DNA of 64,000 nt from Phymatolithon calcareum (Eukaryota; Rhodophyta; Florideophyceae; Hapalidiales). The notes under the pieces are model-generated. The model saw only the letters and a list, made by a program, of their open reading frames with translations, did no database searches and was not told where the DNA came from. Below, piece by piece: positions 1 through 9,313 of the stretch. Each line of letters opens with the position of its first letter. The stretch's first letter is position 1. The DNA lies in the NCBI GenBank assembly GCA_977006965.1, contig OZ345354.1:2046001-2110000 (forward strand), read 5' to 3'. The translations under genes and the position numbers were made by a program.

Positions 1-81
1 GTTGACCTTTTGAAGAAGTGCAACCCAGTTCTGAAGCGCTCCGAAAACGATTTCGCCCTGCTATTAAAGAGCATTCTATAA
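1..81 (+). CDS. 3' end of a gene running in from the left edge (partial)
   Basis: Frame 1 is open from the first base to a TAA at 79-81 and gives 26 residues beginning VDLLKKCNPVLKRSENDF. The mix of hydrophobic and charged residues looks like the end of a real protein and not like random sequence. No family can be named from so short a piece. It could equally be a chance open frame. The ATG at 96 belongs to an unrelated short frame that I do not support. Confidence 0.3.
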   Translation, partial: VDLLKKCNPVLKRSENDFALLLKSIL

Positions 82-440
82 CGCCTCACTATTGATTGGG
101 AAGAACAGTGAGGCGTTACAGAATAGTCTTTCGGTTCTTTTACTGCATGATCGATGCCCTCGTCTCTGGTGAGAGACGAAGAAAGCCGTCGAATTTGGGA
201 AATATCGCCCTCAAGCATTCAAACCGCAAGCTGCAAGCTAGATTAAAAATCACTGAAAATGTGTTTATCGGATCTAGAGATGAACGCGAATTATTCATTT
301 TATCTCCTTGAGTTGTGTGGCTTCTCGCAAGATCATCTTCGGCAAGTTATTCCATGAGATGTTTACAACTTTCACTCAATAACAGAACTGTACTTTGTTT
401 AGATCTCGGTTCAGGGCACTACCACAAACATTACAACAGA

Positions 441-1437
441 CTAGATCAATATTTCCAACTTCAGCTTCTTGGATAGCGGGGCATCACCATCAGCGGATTT
501 CTTCTTAACGAGTACCATACGGGGCTTTATGTGAAGTCCTTTTGAGTAAAAAGAACAAACAATATGAAACCAGACGCATACATTTTGCCCGTCAATGGCA
601 TCCACATCATGCTGCTGATTGTCACGCTCATCAAGGACAAGAGGTGTCCGACAGGCGAAGAAAGATGGTGGTTTCTGTATCTCCGAGGTGGTCTCCGGAA
701 TTAGAAAGAACGATGACTGATTCCTGGGTTTGTAAGGCGACGCAGCGTTGTTGTGAATCTGGAAGTTGTCAACATTAGGACCTGAGCGTGATGTTAGGTA
801 TATTCGAGCTATTGAATTCGATGAAACTCGATAGGGTAAAATCAGTAATTGGCTTACCATGCGTGCTTACGTGAATGTCTTTAACTTTCACCTTGTTCAA
901 GTTTGCCAACTTTGCCATGTTTTCAGGAGTATTGAAAAGGCGCCCGAGTTTGCCGAATGCCTCGTGCGCGATCAGTAAATCGTCCGTGGAAAGATCAAGA
1001 ACGATACGGTAGCGGTCTAGTTTTGTTCCCGCCAGGCGCTTGGTTGACAATTGGTTTGAGAAGAGAATAGCATCGCTGACGTCCCCTTCTACGGTAAACG
1101 TTTTGATTCTGTTGGACTTTTTGTCCACCAAATAGACCTGCTGGTCACTTTTCAAGTCTCCGAATTCGAATTTTGCTCCATTTTCATCGAACGCGTTGAG
1201 CTCTTCTGCCTCTAGACTTTCAATTTTGTCTAAGAAAATCTTGAGAGGGGGCGGTGTTGCAATCTTGACAGGCATCGGAGCTGCAGTCTTGAGAGGGGGC
1301 GGCGATTTAACGTTGATTGGGGGCATTGTTGTTATCGTCTTAGAGGGAGCAATTTTTGCTTCCATAGGGGGAAGTTGTTGAGTAGTGCGTGAAGATATTC
1401 CCGTACGGGAATGCTTTTTCTTATGATTCCCAGACAT
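441..1437 (-). pseudogene. Unknown protein gene split by one frame change
   Basis: Two minus-strand frames fit end to end. Frame A (1437 to 775, 220 codons) begins MSGNHKKKHSRTG, has a basic and then Pro/Lys-rich low-complexity N-terminus to about residue 65, and then a well-mixed globular stretch ending in NIPNITLRS and a stop. Frame B is open across the same spot and continues as SGPNVDNFQIHNN and so on, ending at 441 with a basic tail (KKKSADGDAPLSKKLKLEI) that resembles a nuclear localisation signal. Joining them needs one extra or missing base near 785-800. The combined product would be about 330 residues. I do not recognise the family. The break could be decay, an assembly indel or, less likely, a tiny intron. 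The gene stands alone, with repeats on both sides. Confidence 0.5.
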
Positions 1438-1819
1438 GAAGGATGATTTTGCAAACAGTACTGGTAATCTTGTCGATGTGGAACGCGGCTTTGCTTTTGG
1501 TGTGCCGGCCCTTTGTCAAAAATATTGGAACATAACGTATTATATAGGGCTACAAGGGAGAGACGCAAAATCTTAGATATCTGCCTCTGGTCTTAAGAGC
1601 CCTGCCAGGAGACGATGTCAACGTTTTGGATCTAGCAGATTGAAGTAGCTTATTTCATTGCAATATCTGAATGCCTCCGATTTCAGGGTAGGGAGTATCT
1701 AGTACACTTTGTCTTCCTATTGACTAAAAGAAGAGACCAAACAAGTATTTTTAACATACTAGTCTACTGCCTATTTGAAAACTTCGCGAATAGGCGGTGA
1801 ATTTAAATATCAAAAATCT
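1438..1819. other. Upstream flank of the split gene; nothing recognised
   Basis: No supported gene, RNA or repeat is visible here. The stretch should contain the promoter of the minus-strand gene ending at 441, but I see no motif I can name. Confidence 0.3.
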
Positions 1820-4140
1820 ATTATACGACCTTGAGAGATCTCCCTCACGTCATACATGAAAAGGCGGGCTTCTCCTCTGTGCGAGGAATATTGAAAATAT
1901 GCATCCACCTTTGAGGATCAGACCTGCCGTGCTGCAAGAAAAGTACTCAACCGAATGGTCGGTGTACCCGTAGATTCCAAGAAAACGACTTTGAACAATC
2001 AAGTAGAACGTTAACGCATACCGTAAGTCATTTTAAAGTTAATAAATGCGATTTGTACGGCTCAGGATGCAATTGATCCGGGAACTACCAGCGTAAGAGG
2101 AAATAATCAGCTTCTATATAATACATTTTATTATATATAAATGCTACATATTTCTTCAAAAATTGCTGTAACGTGCTGATAGCGCATCGTGTGTTACAAC
2201 GTGCCATTAATATTAAACATGTTGTACTGGCTAACAGGAGACACTCGAATTATTGATTCAACCTTTTAGACTAGCCCACGACTCACTTACAAGGGGGACG
2301 ATCAAGTCGTATATCTGTCTAGCCGGACATTAGTGGTCCTAAAGCAGGAATTATGTGACTGACAGGGTATGGTCCGAGAATCCTAACCTCTTTATTCTCA
2401 CTCCAGGAACGGCTTTTATGAAACATCCTGGACGGGAAGGCCTTCGCCCCACCTTAATGATCCCCCTCTAAACTGCGAAGAAATAGAAACCTCGTCTTCC
2501 TCCATTTCCATCGCTACATCACGTCCCACCGTACCACCACCTCCCAACGTCTAACATGCGGCACTTTTAATTTTCAGATTCGGGCGAGACCTGATCACAG
2601 GTTTCTCCTCCAAAATGAGGTTCCCACAAATAACGTGGCCGCACTGAACTACGTTCAAAACTATGTTGGAGCCAGATAATGCATGAACTCAATGGGCAAC
2701 AATATGATACGGTACGGTTCGATGTACCGTGGAACATGAGCCACTTTATGATACCCATGTGTCTGAGTGCAAGCTGCGTGCAATCTTTTTCTAAGCCTGA
2801 AGACCCCTTTGAGCTATACAAAATTCAAATTTCTTGTACAAAAGAGCTATAGTACAGTTTCAGACACTGAACAAACAAGTTGTAAGGGTCACCTTTCGTG
2901 AGTACGAGTCTCGAAGTACCCTCGCTGTCTCGTTTAGGCTATGATATGAGAGGTGATCTGCAATTCAAAGGTTGGATGTTACTGTTCATCCAGGGGTCTT
3001 ACTTTCCCCTAGTACAATTTTCTGAACATAAACCTATGCAACTGCAATCTCTATATTGTTGCCATAGAGACGTTTCGACCAGATCTCTATAGGCCTCCAA
3101 TTATTCATTTTTAAAGGTGCCTTGCAAGCTGCATTCGTCCATGACGACTCAGGTCAATGCTATATTTTGGTTATATTTTTGAAACCTTGCTTTACACAGC
3201 ATTTAAACGGATCGTGTTCTAATATGCAGTACAGTACAGTACTGTAGAGTAATCCGGTCAACGAAGTGATATAATAGACCTTTTACATCTGCAACACCTT
3301 TAGTACTGCATCTTCGACGTCTTCACCTGTTCAGCATGTTTTACGGTGGATTCTTTTCTCAATCTAATGGTATGATTCCACTTTCACCTGCTAAAGTGTG
3401 AAAATGGTGAATACGATTGGGGGAAAAATCAGTCATGATGCTTCTTCTACAGGAAGCGTTGTTAGCACGGGGACGAATCCGATGTTCCTTATGATACTCA
3501 TGCCCTTATGCAAATCAAACAAAACGTACTTTGAAAATAAATTATGTCTCTCGCTGAGGAAATATACGTTTGCAACTTTGCAAACATAAAGTGGACTGTA
3601 GGCCTATGAAAGTAAAGACATGTACGGGCGGGCGTGGAGAAACGATTTTGTGGTACGTACGCAATGTAGGCGGTGAGGAATCTCGAGCCCCGGAAAGTAG
3701 AGATTATTCGCGCGTTTTCCCTTCACTGTAATTTCTTCAATCCTCTGGACGTGTTTTTAGACAAACTATAGCTGCTGGTCACTCCTGATATCTGCGATAA
3801 CTAATTATTGTGAATTTACATGGAAAGAGTTGATTACTCTGGCTTTCAAGTCGTTTAGCAATCAATGATGGAAGACAAAGGGTGGAATGTCTATCGGGCT
3901 GGCCACCTGACCGGGAATAATCTTTAGACCTCTAGGGTGCAAAATATCTAGTTTGAGTAAGAGATACGTGATCACCTTGCGAGGGGATGGTGTTAGCATG
4001 ATTTCGTGTATGAGGTCCTCAATGGGGAGGTACTGGTGCAGATTATGTTCTAACTGAGATTCGATAGTGTCGCTTCCTGCCAATCATGTTCAGAGCACTG
4101 GCAGGAGGCGATAACTTCGTCTCCATTGCAATGAAAATAA
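1820..4140. repeat. Copy 1 of a ~2.3 kb diverged direct repeat
   Basis: Many blocks recur in the same order in copy 2 about 2.93-3.0 kb downstream. Examples are the block near 1862 (GCGGGCTTCTC, again near 4800), the block at 2641 (ACGTTCAAAACTATGTTGG, again near 5573), and the end block near 4090 (AGAGCACTGGCAGGAGGCGA, again near 7085). Identity by eye is about 75-80 percent with small indels. Short open frames in the two copies look alike only because the DNA is alike, and no frame is conserved as protein. An old dispersed element or a tandem duplication is likely. Confidence 0.7.
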
Positions 4141-4754
4141 GAATAAAACTGTCCAGATGATCAAAGCTAACACAGTGCGTGAGGATCTCGCGAATGATAC
4201 TCTACTTTCTGGTGCTCAACATTCCTCATCGATTCTATTGTGTCTATACCACAGTTTCTCCGCTCCCAGAAGCCTTTTGCCGTGAAAGAGGGCACTATAC
4301 TGTCTTTCTTCGCCATTTAGACAAAGCTCAGTTCACCTTCCACTGATATGATAATCCGTGCCATCAATGCATCCGTAGTCGTTGATACTCTATGATGGAG
4401 TACTCCACTTCCTTGTTGAGACGATCACAAATCGTCACACAATCTCTTCGGCATCCCGTCGAACGACAGACAGTGCGTTGCCGTTATTCGCAACAATAGC
4501 AGGCGACTGCCGCTTTGCACCATCAGCGCCTACGGGCAAGAGGAAAAAGAGGCCCAAAATACTATACAACACAGTACAAATAATCCAAGAGAGTATGTCA
4601 TCGATAGCACCCTAGAGCCTTTGTTGTCTGAAATCCAAATCACAGCGTCCTTCATACATTAGGTGGCACGAAAATAAACTTAATCATAACTTCCTTTCTC
4701 CTCCCCTTTTCCAAGGCGCACGTATGTATCTCTGAAATGCGAACCGGGTCTGAC
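4141..4754. other. Spacer between the two 2.3 kb repeat copies
   Basis: About 610 bases lie between the two direct copies. There is no recognisable gene, and the 77-codon frame at 4382-4615 has no features I can support. If the flanking copies were terminal repeats of one element this would be its interior, but it is too short and has no coding trace. Confidence 0.3.
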
Positions 4755-7140
4755 GATAGAACGACCATGAGAGACTTCGCTAACGTCATACTCGAGAACG
4801 CGGGCTTCTCTTCTGTACGAAGAGCATTGAAAACGTGACATCCACTTTTGACAACAAGATATCGTGGTGGGAAGAAAACAACAAGTCGAAGCGTCGATTT
4901 ATCCGTGTATGCGCTGAAAACGACTGCAAATAATCAATAAAATATTGAAGACTATAATAAGCCATCTCAAATGTAGTAAAAGCGATTTTAAGGCTCAGGA
5001 TGAAATTGATCTGGGAACTATCAGCAAAACAGGAAATAATCAGCATCTATATAATAAAACATTTATATAGATGCTGATTATTTCCTCATAAATGTCTGTA
5101 AAGTGCTGTTGGCACATCGCGAGTTATTACTCACGACGTGTTAACAATATTTGAGATGTTGTACTAGCGAACAAGCGACATTCGAGATACTCATTTAATC
5201 ATATACACTAGCCAACCCGGAGACTCAGTTACAAGCGGGAGGGTCAAGAGGTATACATGTCTAACAGGTCATCAGAGGTCCTAAAGCCAGAATTATGAGA
5301 CTAAAAGGTTATGGACCGAGCATCGTAGCATCTTCACTCTCACTCCAAGAACGGAAGGCCTTTGCGCCACCCGAACGATCCCCTCTAAACTACAACAAAA
5401 TAGACATCTTGCCTTCCACCATTTCCAGCGATACACCAAATCCCGCCATACCACAACCGCCCAACGTCTAACATGTGCCACTTTCCATGTTCAGGCTCAG
5501 GAGATTTCTAACTACATGTATCTCCTGGATGCATAATTATTGTGTCTTCACTAACAACGTGTCTGCATTGAGCTACGTTCAAAACTATGTTGGAGCCAGA
5601 TAATGCAATAACTGAACGGGCGACAATATGGTACTGCACTGTACGATGTACCGTCGAACATGAGCCACTTTATGATACCCATAAGTTTTTTTGCAAACTG
5701 TGTGCAATCTTGCTTCAAGCCTGAAGACTCATTCCAGCTGTACAAACTTCAAATCTGTTGCAGAAAAGTGCTATAGTAATGTTCTAGACACTGAACAAAC
5801 ATGTTGTAAAGGTCACTTGTAAATGTTTCATGAGTAACTCAAAAGGTTAGATGTCACTGTGCAACTAGGGCTCATATATTCCCCTGGTACAAGCTTTTGA
5901 AAAACAGCCTTTGCAATTGCAATCTCTGCATTATTGTAACAGAGACGGTCGGAACAGATCTCAACAAGCCTAAAATTATTCATTTTTAAAGGTGCCTTGC
6001 AACCTGCATTCGTCCAAGACGACTCATGTCAATGCTGTATTTTTAATATTTCTGAAACCCTGCTTTGCACAGAATTGCAATGGATTACAATGGGCTCCAT
6101 TGGTGAAGGAGGGGCATCATTAATCAATTAAAATGTTGTCTTCCACCTCTTCTCCAGACCGTGGGTGCCAAAACCTCTGAAGTGGCTTCAATTGATTTGT
6201 ACAGTAGTGTAATTTAATCTCGCCAATAAAGAAATATGATAGACCCTTCGCATCTGAAACGAGTTTCGTACTGCGACTCCTACGTCTTCACCTGAGTGTT
6301 CCAATTAAGCAGGTTATTCTCTACAGTCTTTTTTCAATCGAATGCTATGATACCGCTTTCACCTACGTAAGTTTGAAAACGGGGATTACGCGCCGGGAAA
6401 AAATGAGTCCTGAATCCTTCCAGTACACGACTTTTTTGTTACCACGGAGTTAGCAAGTAAACAGCCCGATATTCCTGATAATATTTTTTCACCTGAAAAA
6501 ACGAACACCATACTTCGAAAAAATATTTTGGTGTCCCGCTGAGGAATTAGACGCTCGCAACGTTGGTCTCATAAACGGGAGTGTAGTCTTATGAAAGCAA
6601 AGACACAGTCGTGCGGCAATATTGTGGTATGTTCGCAATGTAGGCGATGAGGAAGGCCGAGCCCCGGAAAGCGGAGAATCATTCGCGGGTTTCGCTTACA
6701 CCGTAAAATATTTGATCTTCTAGGCAGTGTTTTAGGCAAAATATAACTGTTGGTCTCTCCTGAAATCTATCAGAACTAATTATTTGGTATTAAAACGGAA
6801 AAGGTTGATTACACCGTCTTCTAGGTTTTCAGTTTTGTAGTTTAGCGACAAAAGAGCGAAAACAAAGGGTGCAACGTCTATCGGCCTGGCCTCCGGACTG
6901 TTGGAAAAGAATCTTTGGACATTTAAAGAACACTGACTTCTAGTGCAGGTAAGAGATACGTGAACACCTTGAGAAGGGGTGTTGTTATTATGATCCCGGC
7001 GATGAGCTCTTCAAGGGGGAGTTACTGGTGCAGATCTCGTCTGAACTGAAATTCGATAGCCTCTCTTCCTGCCAGTGCTCTTCAGAGCACTGGCAGGAGG
7101 CGAAGCCTTCGTTTCTGTTGCAATGAAACTAAGAATAAGA
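4755..7140. repeat. Copy 2 of the ~2.3 kb diverged direct repeat
   Basis: This stretch is colinear with 1820-4140. It differs in containing a perfect inverted repeat at 5031-5086. The matching region of copy 1 (about 2098-2155) holds only a decayed version of the same palindrome. The copy ends near 7135, shortly after the shared AGAGCACTGGCAGGAGGCGA block. Confidence 0.7.
5031..5086. repeat. Perfect 24-bp inverted repeat with 8-nt loop
   Basis: The arms are 5031-5054 and 5063-5086, exact reverse complements, around the loop TAAAACAT. The arm starts AGGAAATAATCAGC. It lies inside repeat copy 2. A hairpin this clean usually marks the end or junction of a mobile element, or a site of recent palindromic gene conversion. 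Confidence 0.8.
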
Positions 7141-8023
7141 AATAAACGTCTTTTCGACTTGGCTAAATCAAAGCATCAATCTCCTTATTCCCTACAAAGT
7201 GGTAAACATTGTCGGCACTCACAAAATCCTCCCTGCTACTTCTATCAAACACGCCGGAATCGTGTTCACGACGATGTGATTCAGGATGAAAACATCCTCT
7301 GTCGACACTCCAACTTGACATTGCAGTCGCCCTCCCAGTACCATACGGAAAAAGCTCCTGCCGTTGATCGTTCTCAAGAAACCGAAACGCGGACTACTAT
7401 GCACCCACTGCATATGAAATCGCTTGAAGACCGCACGGTTGATCGCGCAATAAAAGAGACTCCAATACTCAAGAGTAAACAATTCCTCTCAGAGTGCAAA
7501 GAAACTAGATAGAAAAAGCGGTCAGCAAAATCCAGGAGATCATTTCCAAGAATGAGAGGCAGAAATGTAAGCAAAGGGACATAGCGGTACAGTATGATAA
7601 GACCCTCAGATGCTGATCGGACATCGAGAGCTTTAAGTACACTCATATCCATGCTTCTATCCGTGCTCCCCACCCCCCGCCCATCATTTCGCACACGCTT
7701 TTCATCTCACTGAGAGCACGACGCGCGAACAAACACTGACTCCTTCAACCGGGACTTCCGCTGGCAAAACTGAAAGGCGGAACGACGAACAAGCCCGGGC
7801 CGCGTCATTACGCACTACGCGACGTTCCACAGTTCATCCTTACGCACAGACCCTACTTCGACACTCCAAGAACAAGAGTTGCGCGCTCCCTCGTTCTTCA
7901 CCCGTACGAAAACTGGCCAGCTCCATATTACATAACGGTACTTGAACGACTTCGGCTCCAGTAAGCCATAAGAACATCAGGCCTTCGAAAGCAATATAAA
8001 AGTTTCAAACGTTTTCAAATATT
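7141..8023. other. Gene-poor stretch; possible weak retroelement trace
   Basis: Minus-strand frames at 7219-7482 and 7374-7694 contain hydrophobic stretches (for example LPLILGNDLLDFA) that faintly recall the end of a retroviral-type protease, but no active-site DTG or DSG triad is present. I therefore do not call a gene. The rest shows nothing recognisable. Confidence 0.25.
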
Positions 8024-8595
8024 CAAACAAAACAAAAAAAAGAAAACAAAAAACAAAAAAAAGAAAACAAAAAACAAAAAACAAAAAACAAAAAACAAAA
8101 AACAAAAAACAAAAAACAAAAAACAAAAAACAAAAAACAAAAAACAAAAAACAAAAAACAAAAAACAAAAAACAAAAAACAAAAAACAAAAAACAAAAAA
8201 CAAAAAACAAAAAACAAAAAACAAAAAACAAAAACAAAACAAAACAAAACAAAACAAAACAAAACAACACAACACAAAACAAAACAAAACAAAACAAAAC
8301 AAAACAAAACAAAACAAAACAAAACAAAACAAAACAAAACAAAACAAAACAAAACAAAACAAAACAAAACAAAACAAAACAAAACAAAACAAAACAAAAC
8401 AAAACAAAACAAAACAAAACAAAACAAAACAAAACAAAACAAAACAAAACAAAACAAAACAAAACAAAACAAAACAAAACAAAACAAAACAAAACAAAAC
8501 AAAACAAAACAAAACAAAACAAAACAAAACAAAACAAAACAAAACAAAACAAAACAAAACAAAACAAAACAAAACAAAACAAAACAAAACAAAAC
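8024..8595. repeat. Compound microsatellite: (A6C)n then (A4C)n
   Basis: About 570 bases consist of A runs separated by single C. From about 8060 to 8230 the unit is the heptamer CAAAAAA (roughly 24 units, with a few G-containing variants at the start). From about 8231 to 8595 it switches abruptly to the pentamer AAAAC (roughly 72 units), with one variant patch at 8264-8275 (AACACAACAC). The array stops 16 bp before the ATG of the Helitron gene. The long minus-strand frames across it (repeats of FVLFC and FCFLFFV) are translation of the satellite, not genes. Confidence 0.98.
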
Positions 8596-8611
8596 GTGGA
8601 ATATCGCTATT

Positions 8612-9313
8612 ATGGGAAGGAAGAGGAAAAACTGTACGAAAATCCTTTCCAACCGACCCAAAAAAGTTACAAAATCTACTCCTATTCTTCCACATATTAA
8701 GATGTCTGTCGATATCATGCAATATGATTACAAAGAAAACTACCCTATCCGAATAGCTCCGCAAATCAAGCAGAACGCACTTCTTGTCATGAGAGAACCG
8801 AAATGTACTCCAATCCTTCCACTCGATACACGCGAAAACAACGTGTACTTTTCTACAGATTCTGCACTTTTCGATTTTTGCGCACAGGAATTAAAAATGA
8901 ATAAAAATAAACGGTTTTCAAAAATTTCAGCAGGGACAAAACCAGCGTTTGATGATGAATGCTATTCATTAATTAAATTAGCTCCCAGAACCGAGCCTAC
9001 CGCACTTCCGAGCTTTAGAGGTGCGAAATCTGTTCCGATACTTCCGTTTGCGACAGTGAAGGAAAACGTGCCTTCTTCTACAGATTCTGTAGGACATGAG
9101 CTCCTTTCAGAGGAAGAATTAGCAAAAATGACTGAAAATCAATCGTTTTCAGCAGTTTCAGAAGAGACAAAACGAGCTATTCATGAAGAATGCCGAAAAA
9201 TGCTTACAGGTCCTTTTATGGAACAAAAAGTATGTGCCGTATGCGATTCATGGACAAGAGAGAATCTCTGTCCTCTTCGAGAACCTAGCAAAGACTCTAT
9301 TCTAGATGTTTGA
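8612..9313 (+). CDS. Helitron protein, N-terminal segment
   Basis: The segment has 233 codons starting with an ATG 16 bp after the microsatellite. Residues about 55-120 and 130-200 are a diverged internal duplication: both halves carry an (S/T)VPILP-like block, a STDS block and a final block ending in an acidic residue before EC. The end has a Cys pair (VCAVC) typical of the zinc-binding start of Helitron replicases. The frame stops at TGA 9311-9313, while the next frame carries on without loss of similarity in style (LNRLASSVDLPERL). A missing T in the short T run at 9309-9311 would explain the break. Confidence 0.75.
   Translation: MGRKRKNCTKILSNRPKKVTKSTPILPHIKMSVDIMQYDYKENYPIRIAPQIKQNALLVMREPKCTPILPLDTRENNVYFSTDSALFDFCAQELKMNKNKRFSKISAGTKPAFDDECYSLIKLAPRTEPTALPSFRGAKSVPILPFATVKENVPSSTDSVGHELLSEEELAKMTENQSFSAVSEETKRAIHEECRKMLTGPFMEQKVCAVCDSWTRENLCPLREPSKDSILDV

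Noticed and set aside
1820-7140. LTR retrotransposon with 2.3-kb terminal repeats
   Set aside because: The interior would be only ~600 bp with no gag or pol trace, and no primer-binding or polypurine site was seen.
7219-7694. Possible Ty3-type retroelement protease on the minus strand
   Set aside because: Only a vague LPLILGNDLLDF resemblance; no DTG or DSG active site and no neighbouring gag or pol.
7977-8764. Three long minus-strand ORFs of repeated FVLFC and FCFLFFV
   Set aside because: They are translations of the A6C/A4C microsatellite in all three frames; no protein would look like this.
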